A DNA stretch of 64,000 bases from assembly GCA_033977485.1 (NCBI GenBank), contig CM066994.1, positions 47,579,155 to 47,643,154 of the forward strand, written 5' to 3'. The notes under the pieces are model-generated. The model saw nothing but the letters and a program-made list of their open reading frames with translations. It ran no database searches and was not told the DNA's origin. The DNA is from Hydrangea macrophylla. Its lineage: Eukaryota; Streptophyta; Magnoliopsida; Cornales; Hydrangeaceae. This document shows positions 10,464 through 22,601 of this stretch, in pieces (within the stretch, counting starts at the first letter, position 1; each line of letters opens with the position of its first letter). Both the position numbers and the translations under genes were made by a program.

Positions 10464-13400
10464 TGTAGACACCCCATTTTGACCTGCCAAAAAAAGAAAT
10501 AACTGTCGTAGGGGGCCCACCAGGCGCTCTAATCGAGGAAAGAGCTCCAGAATCCAAACAGAGACCCCAGAGGTCAAATACGGAGATGACAACTCATCCA
10601 CCGGAGTTCTGGAATTCGGGATCGTCTGATTACGATAATCGACGACATTTTTAACCGGAATCGAAGTTCAGCACAAAATTCAAGACTGGAATCAAGTCCG
10701 AGACGACCGAAGGTTGAATTTGATTACATCAGGGCAAAGCAGGAATCAATTCCAGCCTTTAGGACTTCAAATCATCAAATTTTGATAACCAACAGAGAAT
10801 CGGGCTCCGATTTAAGTTTCGACGCCCCAAACTCAAGAAAAAGGGACACGATTGTCAATCCAGAAACATCGAAAGTCCGACTGGGCATACCTGGATGGAA
10901 ATACGAAGAAAAACAGAGGTTCGACGACTTGAATCAGTCCAATCAGAAAAGAAACGTCGGCCAACCGAAGTTTTGAAGCTCAACCGGAAAGGCAAGGGCA
11001 AAACGGAAATTTCTAAAGGGAAAGGATCTCAATCGAACCGTACCGATTCAAAGAGAACGCCAATACGATCCCAAATCATCTTGAATCAGAAAGATCGGAC
11101 GGTCGGATCGAAAGATTTTCACAGCCGAAGTTTAAACGGTACGGATCAAACATCGACGGTCTGAAGAAAACGGAGTCATTTCCGGGTTTCAAACGAATTC
11201 CGATCCAACCATACGAATTTGAAGAGGACGTTAAACCAAGCCAGATCTTTTCGAATCATCCGAATCGGACGTCCGGATTGAAAAATATCAAAGATCGAAG
11301 TCCGGAACGATCAACGGCCCCGATCGAAGGTTGTACCTACAATCTCGTGTTCCACCCACGTGGGAATAAAACCCATGTAGGGTTTGGGAAAACTTTCTAT
11401 AAATAGAAAGCTTCCCCCACGCACAAAAAGAAAAAAGGGGGCAGCCTCTCTTTATGGCTTTGTTTGGCTTAAACAAAGTCCTCCCAAAACCCTTAGGCTA
11501 AGTTTGGTGGTTAACCAAACACAGCCATATCACCACCACCACACCACCACTGTCTCCACCACCAAAAACCCACTGTCACCACCCCATTACCCAACTCCCC
11601 TCACAAACCCAGTCTCAAAGGACCCTCGGATAGCCCAGAAAAGCAGTTTAACCAAACATGACCTTAGCCACTGCCCAGAAACTGAAAATCCAACCAAACA
11701 AGCCCTTAACCACCACTCTGTTTCTCACCGCCCACACCAGGACCTTCCTCTCATCAAACCGGAGCCAACGCCGCCGGTAGCGCCACCAAATCATCTCCGT
11801 AGAGGCTCCACGCGCCGCCCAAACACACCACGCGCCGCCGCTGCACAGAAACTGCTCCGGCAGCCTTTCCAGCAACCCACGCCGAAAACCACCACCACTG
11901 GCCTGATCGTTTTGACCAAACGATCCGGATCCCGGTGGACCGACCTGTAAATCTCACCGGAAACAGCCGCACGCGCTACACGCGCCACCAAGACACCGTT
12001 CCGCCGCCCCACGCGCAGGTAACAGTCAGCGCTGACTCATCGTTTGACTCTCCAATCACAAGCGGTCACGTGGCAACGACTGCTGAGTCAGCAGTACAGT
12101 CAGCTGACACGTGTACTGCCACGTCATTGCTGAGTCAGTATTGCCCACCCAATCAGCATCTGACACGTGTCATTTACTGCCACGTGGTACTACCACGTGG
12201 CACTGCCACGTCACCATCCACCAACCAATCAGGCTTTGCCACGTGGCATTGACTGCCACGTCACCACGCTGACCTACCACGTGTCACTGCGACGTCAGCG
12301 TTGACCATCCAATCAGAAGGCGCCACGTGTCTTTGACTGACACGTGGCTTGCTGACGTGACACATGGGCCCCACTTTTGGTTTTCTTTCCAATGTTCTCT
12401 ACTCTGGGTCCAAATTTCAACGAACGGACACTTGTTCCTAGCTAGTTTGGCCGTTCCGGACACACTGGTGACCTCAGAATTGGTCAAATCCAAATCTAAA
12501 GTACTGTTTTGGCATTTTATATGTCTATTTCAAGCTATACCGGCCAGTTCTGACCCCGCGGGTCCCGCTCAACTCAGCCCGGACCCATTCCGGCCCGCCT
12601 TATGGCTATTCTGGCTCTTCCGGCCCTCCCGGACCCAACTATGACGTCCATTCAAGTTGATTTCGCGTCAAAGTACGAATTTGGCCTTATTGGGTTATTT
12701 CTGATACCTTTCTCGGTTTTGTTTCATTCTTTCTCAACAAAACACCGACTGAGCCTCAAATTGCCCCTTCTTCACAAGTAACTCCCTCAAACTCTTACAC
12801 TTAGTGGTCTGGGGCTCCCTATAAATCCACTGGTCGGATATTCCGCCTTTTTCCTTTTCTTTTATTTACTTATATGCTTTAGTGGTCTGGGGCTCTCTAT
12901 AAATCCACATGGTCGGATATTCCGCCTTCTCTTGCCAGTCGGAAGGAGGCCTCGAACTCCACCCGATTTGGACTTTATATCCTGCGTCAGCCAGAAGGAG
13001 ATCTTATGACCCACCTGGCTGAACTTTATCAAACTGTTATATCTTGCGCCAGTCGGAAGGAGGCCTCGAACTCCACCCGATTTGGACTTTATATCCTGCG
13101 TCAGCCAGAAGGAGATCTTATGACCCACCTGGCTGAACTTTATCAAACTGTTATATCTTGCGCCAGTCGGAAGGAGGCCTCGAACTCCACCCGATTTGGA
13201 CTTTATATCCTGCGTCAGCCAGAAGGAGATCTTATGATCCACCTGGCTGAACTTTATCAAACTGTTATATCTTGCGCCAGTCGGAAGGAGGCCTCGAACT
13301 CCACCCGATTTGGACTTTATATCCTGCGTCAGCCAGAAGGAGATCTTATGACCCACCTGGCTGAACTTTATCAAATTGTTATATCCTGCGCCAGTCGGAA

Positions 13401-14874
13401 GGAGACCCTCGAACTCCACCCGATTTGGACTTTATATCCTGCGTCAGCCGGAAGGAGATCTAATGACCCATCCGGCTGCACTTTATCTCTTGTTACAGAT
13501 CTTCATTGATAAAATCAGGAAACACAAAAAATGATACTTCTTTTCATTACTTGGGCACCGACCCGTACTTCCGGCATACTTTTTCAAATCACAGGGCACC
13601 GACCCGTACTTCCGGTAAAACTTTCACATCACCTTTTTTACATCATTGGGCACCGACCCTTACTTCCGGTACACTCTTTACACCACTGGGCACCGACCCA
13701 TACTTCCGATAAAACCTTTTTCAAAACTACCGGGCACCGACCCATACTTTCGGTACACTCTTTCTTCATGAGCACCGACCCATACTTCCGGTACTTTGCT
13801 TGGAATCTACAAACAGCACAGGTAAGACAGGTATGTCTTCATACTCTTAATGGGCACCGACCCTTACTTCCGGCACATAAAATAAAAAAATACAAAAAAA
13901 CTCATCGCACGGTTGATCTACTCCGACTTTAACTCAAAAACACTTTCTCAAAACTCACTACTTTCTCAAGGTTAAAGTCTAGGACTACACCGTACAGGTT
14001 AAAGTTCCTAGCTACGCCGACTTTACTCAAAACACTATTTTATACACTCACGGTCTAGATCGACCAAAATATTTACACACATACACAGCACAGAACTACG
14101 TACGGCCTGATTCTCGTGTCGAGATACGTATGCAACTCATACTTGGGTGCGGCCATAACTACATACTTTCAAACTATCTCATGTCAAGATACGTACATAC
14201 TTTCAAACTATCTCATGTCGAGATACGTACATACTTTCAAACTAAAACTAGTACATACTTTCAAACTATCTCATGTCAAGATACGTACATACTTTCAAAC
14301 TATCTCGACTGAGTCGAGATACACGTACATACTTTCAAACTAAAACTAGTACATACTTTCAAAACTATCTCGTGTCGAGATACATAAATCGGCAACCGCG
14401 AGTCACAGATGCTCGCGTTTTTAAATGTCTTGTATATGTATTTTACTACTTCTTACTTACGCCCCGTTACTATGAAAACCACTAAATCGGCAACCGTGTG
14501 TCACGGATGTTCGAGGGTGCCTAATACCTTCCCTCGACATAATCGAGTCCCCGAACCCACTTCAAGAACTTTGGTTTCGCACGACTATTAAGAGTCACAC
14601 TTTTAAAAGGGCCCCACTCTTCTCAAACTGTTTGCTCAAAAGTCAAAGATGACTAATCTAATCGTCTTTGCAGGGATCCTAACTCCCGATAAACGTTAGG
14701 TAGCGACTCTGAAACTTTTACTGGCCCTACTCCCCACTTGTACATACTTTGAACCATTTCCTTTTCCGCTTTGGTTCGCTGCTTTGAGCCTTTTACCCTA
14801 TTTTATTTCATTTCCTTTTTAACCGGTCGCGACCCACGAGGGGACCGCCCCCTACCTTCGGGGCGGGCGCGACA
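10464..14874 (+). mobile_element. LTR (4.4 kb) of Ogre/Tat-like element, right copy
   Basis: It runs from TGTAGACACCCC to GGGCGCGACA and carries the same parts as the left LTR: TATA box 11398-11405, ACGT-core cluster 12019-12369, 114-bp array 12934-13479, caccgaccc array about 13553-13875 and catactttc array about 14160-14386. After it comes 'agcac', the candidate 5-bp target duplication; the matching 5' copy is outside the window. Confidence 0.8.
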
Positions 14875-15580
14875 AGCACTTTATAGTCGGCTGATCTAGG
14901 GGAACAGTCGACTGTTCCTCTGATGCTCATTTTCCGAGTTAATTTTCTTAAAATGCGCATAACTTTTTCGTTATAACTCGGAATCGTGCACCGTTTTCAA
15001 TGTTAGTTTCTATATTCAAAATACTATCATTTGACATGAAATTTGACCAAAAATGTAAAATTACCATTTTACCCTTGGGATTAACAAAGGAATGAAAACC
15101 TTATTTTACAAACCCTTTTAAAAATGGAAGTTGCATTTCTTCCACCTCTCTTATTCTAACTCCTTATTTACGAGTTTTAATTTACACATTGTAATTGGGA
15201 TTTTCCATAGGATCTAAATAAAGTCTTTCGCATTCTTGGATTCGTGGTAAGGCTTGCTTAAAGTTATTTCTATGCCTTTTTTCTCTCTTCTTCCTCGTTG
15301 CCCGATCTTTTTGTTTTCGGGGCGTTACAATCTTAATCTTGATGGTTGGATCCTTTAGGATCCTTGTTAAATTATGTTTTTAATCCTTGTAAGCATTTCT
15401 TAGCCCATGGTTACCTTATTATGAGAAAATTACTACTTTCAATTTTCTAAGGACCGTTTGGTCGTATTCCTTCAAAAACCGCTTTAGTGGTAAACTTTCA
15501 AAGCAAACTTCATTACTTGTGGATTGATCTAAGTTGGAATCATTGACCTCGCCCTATGACTTGGTTTTCGGGGCATTACA
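14875..15580 (-). mobile_element. Remnant of a gypsy-type LTR in minus orientation
   Basis: Read on the minus strand, TGTAATGCCCCG starts at 15580 and a similar TGTAACGCCCCG at 15329; both resemble common Ty3/gypsy LTR starts. Near the left end there is a perfect 18-bp palindrome (14901-14918) followed, in minus orientation, by a TATA-like CTATAAAG at about 14880-14887. The tandem Ogre-like element appears to have inserted here and cut this LTR. No coding sequence is seen. Confidence 0.4.
14901..14918. promoter_or_regulatory. Perfect palindrome ggaacagtcgactgttcc
   Basis: This 18-bp palindrome has a central TCGA and shares the core CAGTCGACTG with the arrays at 55786-55907 and 61428-61665. 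It lies about 14 bp upstream of a minus-strand TATA-like motif. Confidence 0.6.
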
Positions 15581-15933
15581 TTATTAGTAAAAAAAGAGCC
15601 ATAGTACATGGGCTGTTTCTATAATTTACCCAATTAAAATTTTTGAATCACCTAGCATTACTTCTTTAATTGGAGGAGTGTTTGAACCATCTCTCGGCCG
15701 GAAATGCTATACAATTGGCGGGAACATTTAATTTTGGTTTTCATTTTGGCAAGTACTCCAATAAGAGTACATTTGTGTTGTTACTCTGACAGCGACTGTA
15801 TCAGTATGTATGTATTCTGCAATATCCGTATGGAATTTGTGACTATCCAAACCCTAATGCAATATAATTACTTCCATTTGTTTGAACCCTAATTGGCATA
15901 TGTTTGTTGGGTAGTTCATCATTTCTCAAAACT
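15581..15933. other. Gene-free 5' region of the F-box gene
   Basis: AT-rich sequence without repeats or open frames of note. It should contain the promoter and 5' leader of the F-box gene starting at 15934, but I could not assign a convincing TATA box. An upstream out-of-frame ATG lies at 15900. Confidence 0.4.
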
Positions 15934-16929
15934 ATGATTAGAAATTCGAAAAGGGTTAAGATTTCAGAAGTAGAAGAAGAAGATCGGATCTCCACTTTAC
16001 CAGATTCAGTTCTCTCCCACATTCTCTCTTTCTTGCCCACTAAAGATGCTGTCAAAACAACAGTCCTCGTACCCAAATTCAGAAACCTCTGGACCACTCT
16101 TCAAAACCTTGATTTCGATCAATGTGCATTCCATAAATGTAGGAGGTACTACGATTACGATGATGGTGGTCCTGATTACGATGAGAAGTTTATGAATTTG
16201 ATCCGCCACGCACTGATTCTTCACGATGGCTCTTCAATCTCCAAGTTTCGTCTCAGACTTCGATTCTGTTTGTTTCATTTTAGGAGTAATTCTGAACAGC
16301 ATGAATTTGTGAGTAGAGAGAAGAGTATGGCTAATGAAATCGACACATGGGTTCGATTTGCTGTGAGGAAAAGTGTTAAAGTTCTTGATCTTGATTTAAT
16401 GGGTTGTGGCCCTGATTTTGGACCTGACCCACAGTACTATTATTTGCTGCCTAATGTTGTTTTTAGCAATAGTTGTTTAACAGAGCTTAAGTTGGGTTGC
16501 TGTGACATTAAGCCCCGAGGCCAAATTATCTTGAAAGCACTCAAAATATTGTCTCTTAAGAAAGTTGGGTTGAGTGACAAGGTAGTAGAGAATATCTTAT
16601 CCGGGTGCCAAGTGCTCGAAGAATTGTACCTGAGAGACTGTTATGGTTTCAGTAATCTGAGTCTCACCCACCCAAGTATGAAGAAGTTGATTCTCATTGT
16701 TGATAGTGGCAGCGATATGTTTACACTCTCCTGTCCTAAAGTTGTATCATTGGAAATAGCTGGGTGGATAGAGCGTGTGATGATATTGGATGGGTCATCT
16801 GTTGCTGATGCCTCGCTCTTCTTCAGCTACCGTTTCAAGTGTGAGCAGAGGGGATACGGTGACCTTCAAATGCTTCTACAGAAACTCGGACACTCCAAGA
16901 ATTTTACACCCTGCACGTGGTGTATTTTG
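15934..16929 (+). CDS. F-box/LRR/FBD-type protein, exon 1 of 3
   Basis: Exon 1 encodes 332 residues beginning MIRNSKRVKIS. An F-box lies near residues 17-60 (LPDSVLSHILSFLPTKDAVK, then an RNLWTTLQNLDF-like segment), followed by leucine-rich repeat text (for example VLEELYLRDCYGFSNLSL). F-box proteins of this class are substrate receptors of SCF E3 ubiquitin ligases: the F-box binds a SKP1-like protein and the LRR/FBD part selects the target. The ATG at 15934 is chosen because it directly precedes the family-typical basic N-terminus; the frame is open a few codons upstream without another ATG. The exon ends in ...TWCIL at a donor (ttg|gtacat) in phase 0. Read-through into the intron adds only low-complexity TA sequence, so the C-terminus must be elsewhere; a phase-0 continuation is at 37190. 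Confidence 0.85.
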
Positions 16930-17703
16930 GTACATATTTATATATATATATATATATAATATAATGTTGTTAATAGTATCATTCTCTATCTGATCTTTGA
17001 TGCTTTTAGCTCGTGTCTTTAAAAGAGTGCTCCTCAAGTCACAGTGTTTGGGATTCTAATTTTTAAGTGACAATTTTCGATTTTCAAATAGCACAAACCT
17101 TAAGTGGGTTTATCATCAACTGAACTTGCAAACAATAAACCAATGCTTCCATTGTTGTATGTAGAGTTGTAGACTGAAAACCCGATTTCCACCATGGCAT
17201 ATTAAATTAGTGGGCTGGAAAGTGAAACATCTATGTTCATATTAAGAATATTATTCTTATCTTCTTGTTCTGTATGCAAGTTTTTTGTATATACTGAAAG
17301 GTTATTGATGTAAACATGTCAGAGGGGCAAACAACTTCTAGAATGATGGGAGGAAATTTCTGTAAAAACAAGGATAGCTAGGATAAGTAGTACTTCACTG
17401 CAAATAAACCTACTAGCTAGGCCTTGCAAATGGGCGGGCCTGGGCGGGTTCGGGCCAGGCCAAAGTCGGGTCGGGCCGAAACGGCCCGGATTCAAAACGG
17501 GCCCATGTGTTTCGGGGCTGGGTCGGTCCGTTTTTTTGCTTCTTTTTTTTTTCCCCTTCCTCTTCTTCTTCTTCTTCTTCCCAGGCCAATGCTTGATACG
17601 CCTGTTAGGCCCAAAAAAAAAAAAAAAGAGAAAGAAGAAATTCATAAAACTAAAATGAAAAATCCATCTCAGAGATTGGAAGGGTATGTCCAAAAACTGC
17701 CTA

Positions 17704-17708
<5 letters not shown>

Positions 17709-17747
<39 letters not shown>
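17709..17747. repeat. (GA)n microsatellite
   Basis: A simple dinucleotide repeat within the hAT-like element. Open frames through it are low-complexity. Confidence 0.9.
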
Positions 17748-17749
<2 letters not shown>

Positions 17750-17889
17750 ATAGGCCTAACTATTTTTTATAAGGAAAAAGAAAAAGAACAAGAAAGAAGA
17801 AAAAGCCTTTTACCTGTTGTATCATCACCCATTAATTTTCCTCAACCTTCTACCTTTATATCCCATGGAAAGAAAGTCACTGGGTGTGT

Positions 17890-17906
17890 GTATATACATA
17901 TATATG

Positions 17907-17994
<88 letters not shown>
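17890..17994. repeat. (TA)n-(GA)n compound microsatellite
   Basis: A TA/CA tract of about 45 bp runs directly into a (GA) tract of about 60 bp, inside the hAT-like element. It is likely to vary in length. Confidence 0.95.
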
Positions 17995-17995
<1 letters not shown>

Positions 17996-18356
17996 GGGTT
18001 ATCTGAAAAGGTATGCAATAGAAAAGATAGAGAGAGAGGCTTATTTGCAAAGAGAGGAAGATGAAAAAGATATGTAGGGTTTGATTGCAGAGAGAGGTGA
18101 GAGGAAGAGAATGGTCTACAAAAAGAGGCACAGAGTTGCGACGAACATCGAAGACAAGGGAGATAAGAGGGAGTCTAAGAAACCCTTTATAGTTAAGCCC
18201 TGTACATCCCGACTAAACCTGTACTTTATTGGACTTGTTTAGTCCAAGCCCGAAAATGGCCTGCTACAAAATCTTTGGCATCTAAAATCTCTAAAATTTC
18301 GGCCAAGGTCTGGCTGATACACTGTTGCGGGCTCCATTGCCACCCCTACTACTAGC

Positions 18357-19022
18357 TATCAGTTAAATAAGAATTACGACAAGCTTCTGTTGTTTACAAT
18401 TAGCAAAATCTACTTTCTTTAGCCCAAGCAACACCAATTAGTTATAAGGTATGCATTATTTCTGTACATGGCTTGACTGCTATGGCCATCCTGAAAGTCT
18501 AAAACCTATGAAACACGGGTTCTTCGAAAAGGCCACCGCACCCGTACTTAGTGCGCACCTATACTGGGTGCTCCGTGGATTCTTTGAGTTCTTTTGGAGT
18601 GTGGCTCAGGCTTTTTTGTAGCGTTTTTTTTGGAAAAAGCACAAGTTCTTCATATAATTTTGAAAACCTTGGGGGTTTAAAAGATGAATAATATAAAATA
18701 ATAACAGTAATTATCTAGGGTATACACTAATGCACTAATAGTTATAAAATAATTTGTATATATTACTATTTGAAAGTATATTTTTAATATTTTATCCAAG
18801 TGCTTTCGCCGCATCCGCCCCCTTATTTTTTTAGAAAATTGATGAATCTCTCACACCCACATCTCCGTACCCGAATCCCTGCACCCACACCGATGTTGCC
18901 TAGTCTGAAACACATCTACACATTAGAATTAACCTCCACGTGATAGTCTTTGTTCTCGTAATTAAGTGACGTTACGAAAGTAATTCATTGTTGAGTCTTT
19001 ACTTTGTTATGAAAAGTAGCAT
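18357..19022. other. Gene-free intronic sequence
   Basis: AT-rich sequence with no coding signal. A stretch at about 18505-18910 has diverged copies of 'gaaacac' near both ends and may be an old insertion, but I see no clear terminal repeats. Confidence 0.4.
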
Positions 19023-19032
19023 TTCATGAAAT

Positions 19033-19194
19033 AGTAATGCTATGTTTCCCAATTTTTTTTCCCCAAAAGTGTTTCCTAGGTAGTGGACCCTTCTTCATTA
19101 ATGGTAGGACCACTTCAACATCAATCAATCAAAATCAATTGGGCTCACTGCCACATGTGTTGGGAAACACTTTTGGGAAAGCATAGCATTACTC
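19033..19194. mobile_element. MITE with about 35-bp terminal inverted repeats
   Basis: The left end agtaatgctatgtttcccaa and the right end (reverse complement agtaatgctatgctttccca) form long inverted repeats that continue into an 'aaaagtgtttcc' block. Flanks are TTCATGAAAT (19023-19032) and TTCATGAATT (19195-19204), a 10-bp duplication with one mismatch, itself built on the palindrome TTCATGAA. This length suggests a Mutator-like origin. Confidence 0.7.
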
Positions 19195-19204
19195 TTCATG
19201 AATT

Positions 19205-19554
19205 TCTGAAGAAGCGAATATTGAACAAAAGCCACTTTGATTTTTTGAGTTCTTTATTTTTTATTTGAACTTTATTATGTACAACTTTTGTTACATACTA
19301 ATGTTATCCAATATTGGGCATGTCGCTCGAGCGAGCCACTCGGCGGGAGCTGGCGTCAAGAATGTCACAGTGCAAAGTAGGGGGCAAAAATAAGAAATCA
19401 ATCTCTGAAATCTCGAGATGTCCCTTAACCGAGGTGCCGCTCGAGCGAGCGACGGGATTCAGCGCGATCTGGTTTCCTATTTCGTTTAGGAAAGGTTTCG
19501 TTTGACCCCTAGACTTCGTGGAAACCCTTTTGGGATATATATTCAGGTATATAG
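19205..19554 (+). other. Probable LTR promoter remnant with CGCTCGAGCG palindromes
   Basis: Two copies of CGCTCGAGCG occur at about 19324-19333 and 19439-19448, and a TATA-like gatatatatt follows at about 19534. The sequence resumes after the Tat insertion at 31274-31430 with text resembling a copia LTR R-U5 region. I infer an old LTR here; its ends were not found. Confidence 0.3.
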
Positions 19555-20830
19555 TGATGATGCCGAAATTTGGTTAAGAGAGAATAAGAAGAATGAGACA
19601 GGTATTTGTATGTGGTTTGGTCCTGTTAATAAAGGAACCCAAGTCCTTGTGAGTGTCGAAGCACTTGCACTATGAAAACAAACAGCCGGGGGTCTTTGGT
19701 GAACTAACAGTGGGGATGGAGCTACTAGAGACCAGCCGGGCAAATATAGATGCGTGAGATAAGTGCGCGATCCCCTTCAATGGGGGGTGAGGGGTCCCTT
19801 TTATAGTATCAGAGACCCCACCTGTTGGGTTTGTGCCCTCAAACCATTACTTTATGTATGAGACATTGACATTTTAATATATGGATATCAGCTTTACATT
19901 TTATTATGTATGTTTCTTTCATGAGATGATTGTTGATCCTTAAGTATCATATAAGGTAATTCGTGTATGTATGAGATACATACAAGTGAGATACGAATTA
20001 CTATTCTTTGATACTTAGAACTTGTCACAGTGGATGATGAGACTGGATATCTCATCAGGTTTACACTGCAGTATGATTGACTACCATTGGACGGAGTGAT
20101 GAATCTCAATCACTAGAGTGTAACTCTCAGTTAATATGCTAGTGCTTATAGTGCATTGACGGACCTGAGCTTTCTTATTGACACTCAAGACTGTCAAACA
20201 GTCAATAGGAACTCATAACTTGTATGAGGTACGTGTTCTCAATCTTGAGACGATTATGAACACAGATTGTGGATATGACTGCTTTGACTTACCAATCAGT
20301 GAGGTCTACAGAAGATCAACACCTGGGTATCTTGGGTATGCCATGTTCATAGGGTTGTGAACATATATTGTCAAGATAGAATTTACCCTCTGTTTCAGAG
20401 TAAGCATTCCCTTGAGAATGTCACCAAGTCGATTACTGAGTACTGCAGTCTTGTTGATAAGAGTTATCAACATGTTTGGTAATCATGAGAGGTGAATGAG
20501 ACTCAAGGAATACAAGAAGTAATCATGATTCAGGTTGACAGTAACAGTTATCCGACTACCTGAATATGATTACGAATGCTGAAGGTAGAGGGACATTAAT
20601 ACAACATACAAGTCTAGTTATCGCTTCGGATATTTTCTTTTGCGTTAGAGTTCAGTTATCGTTTTATAGTGGAGTAAACGTTAACTGATTAGTCGATTAA
20701 TTTGCTGATCAAAGAGTTTGGTCATGGGAATTAATCAACTGATCTGAGCTAACAATAAAGAGCCTAGGAGGTCCCACTCTTAGCTCCGCCAGGATACTTG
20801 GAAAGACACTTGAGGAAGCTGTCAAGACAG

Positions 20831-20943
20831 GTTCGATCGATTGAAGCTAGTTCGATCGATCGAAGTCATGGCAGGTTCGATCGATCGAGGATGGTTCGAT
20901 CGATCGAATGTTCGATTGATCGAAGTCCTTCGATCGATTGAAG
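20831..20943. promoter_or_regulatory. Six tandem TTCGATCGATCGAA-like palindromes
   Basis: Six near-perfect palindromes of the form ttcgatcgaTYgaa occur in 113 bp and end about 22 bp before the TATA box of this LTR. The position suggests an upstream promoter element. Similar motifs occur in other LTRs of this window. Confidence 0.7.
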
Positions 20944-20964
20944 GTTAGGTCGGTTCTGGGAATC

Positions 20965-20972
20965 TATAAATA
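20965..20972 (+). promoter_or_regulatory. TATA box of nested solo LTR
   Basis: 'tctataaatagggc' is a canonical TATA box. Transcription would start about 30 bp downstream on the + strand, which gives the LTR its orientation. Confidence 0.65.
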
Positions 20973-22036
20973 GGGCAGCTGCGTTCTGGAAAAGAAGTTC
21001 GTCGTTTTTAGAACGTCAGAAGCTGCAGAAACTGTTTTAGAGCCCCAAACCTTCTTCTTCCTCTCTATTAGAGATCCCACCATCTCTAGTCTCTCCGGGA
21101 AGTATCCGCAGGAGACATAAGGGTGTAGACAACCTAGTGGAGGCTGCTGCATCACCAAAGAAAGAATAAGAAAATCAGAATTGGGTTCAAGACACTCAGG
21201 TATAACTCTTGTCCCCTCTTGTGCGCATCTATGGAATTAACGAGTAGTAGATCCTGGGCTACCATTAAGTTTTTATAACTTGACTTTTCCCCTGCGCGTT
21301 TAAACTTTTAATTTAAACCGGTGTTTCCTTCACCCCCTCCCCTTACAAGGCAAGGTAATTGATTAGGTAATACAATATAATTGGGATTGACTAGCACAAA
21401 TCATGGGAGTTTCCTAATTGGTTTAGGAAACCATCTTCTCTTTCCATTAGTCTTTTAGTTTGAGCAGGAAACTGTCTGGAACCTTCTGGTTCACGTCATG
21501 GGGCGTGACTGAGCTGCATTCACGATGAAGCGAGGCTGCGCCACGTTCCCGACCTCTACAGGTCGGGACCGGATAAAATTTGGCGAACCGCTCGGGTTAG
21601 GTACGGGTGGAGCTTTGCTCCCCCCTAATATTTTTATACATATCAGCTACCCCCCATTTTTGAGGCTAATGTGATGCTTTTCAGATGAGGATTGAAAATC
21701 TGCATAGCTTAACAAACCGTCCAGGAAACGGCTTCGGGAAATTGCTCGGGTCCGGAGTGGCCGGCATGGTTGCTCGGAGTCTGAACCGATCGGTCGCCTC
21801 GGGGACCTGGGGCTGGTACCTGCCACTTGTTAAGGAGTGGTTAGTCTGGTCAGGATCCAACGAGACCGGTGTAAACATAACCGGACAACTGCATCGTAAC
21901 CGAACCGTCACATCGTGTATTTAATGCTCACGCCTTTAGAGGCACCGCTTGAACTACCCGAGATGACAATTGGCGTGGGTTTAGGCGGGAGCTCTATTGG
22001 GCTGTTGGATCTAGAATGATCTGGACCGGCCCTGTC

Positions 22037-22048
22037 GCCTATATATGC
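22037..22048 (+). promoter_or_regulatory. TATA box upstream of antisense gene of the Tat element
   Basis: 'cgcctatatatgcgat' lies on the + strand about 560 bp upstream of the antisense open frame. A possible 5'-leader donor ('cttgtaagttc') is at about 22160. This suggests that the antisense gene has its own promoter. Confidence 0.4.
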
Positions 22049-22601
22049 GATATTTGTTCATTTTGCTGCTCCCGTTGTTCATAGAGAGAGACTATTGAGC
22101 GGTTGCAGACAAAAAAAGAGTCTAGTCAAGCTTCCCGAGCTCTTCCATGCGTTATATTCTTGTAAGTTCTCGCCTCTCCAGCCTGGTAATTCACTGTACT
22201 TCTTTTTTATTTGTTGCATTCCTAAACGAGGCTGGAGAATAGGAACCTGTTAGGAGTTGTGAGGGAGTGGGACTTCTACTTCCTAAGATTCTGCTTCTTC
22301 CTTAGGTCAGGTGGTTCTCTTGCCTCGGTAGAACAGTTCAACCGGTCGGGGTGTCCCGGACTTACTTTGTCTGAGTGTTACTTGACAGCTAAGACCTTAT
22401 ATGCCCTACCGTACAGGCTTCTGACTCTTCCACTACTGTATCTTAGACTTGGGGTCTAAGACCCCTACCTAGATCATCAGTTGTTTTCACGCCCTGTAGC
22501 AGAGACCTTAGGGATGTGCCATTCCGGTTTAACTCGTCTTCTCGGTCGGAAGATGAGCAATCCAGGTCGGGTACCCCGGACATGAGCTTGGACCCCCTTC
22601 G

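Larger units (their letters stand above)
17418..18348. mobile_element. Non-autonomous hAT-like element
   Basis: The right end, read inward, is TAGGGGTGGCAATGG and the left end is the decayed match taggccttgcaaatggg. Both are flanked by the 8-bp direct repeat CTACTAGC (17410-17417 and 18349-18356), the hAT target-site length. The interior has GC-rich 'gggcgggcc' subterminal motifs, pyrimidine and A tracts, and GA and TA microsatellites, but no transposase. Confidence 0.8.
19823..21332 (+). mobile_element. Copia-type solo LTR nested in the Tat 3' LTR
   Basis: TGTTGGGTTTGTGCCC to GTGTTTCCTTCA, 1.5 kb, interrupts the Tat LTR, whose sequence resumes exactly afterwards. Flanking five bases are ccacc and ccccc, an imperfect duplication. 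No internal region or second LTR is present. The LTR carries a palindrome cluster (20831-20943) and a TATA box (20965-20972). Confidence 0.75.
19555..21645 (-). mobile_element. 3' LTR of the Tat element, interrupted by a solo LTR
   Basis: 19555-19822 and 21333-21645 align with the right LTR (30712-31268). The middle (19823-21332) is a foreign insertion. In minus orientation the LTR begins TGATATGTATAAAAA and ends CATCATCA. Confidence 0.9.

Noticed and set aside
17010..17066. Alternative short second exon of the F-box gene
   Set aside because: An acceptor at 17009 would add 18 residues and a stop in phase, but the peptide does not resemble the family, while 37190 continues it convincingly. 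A minor isoform is not excluded.
17877..18131. Open frames in the (GA)n/(TA)n stretches, also near 53513-53867
   Set aside because: Low-complexity translation of microsatellites.
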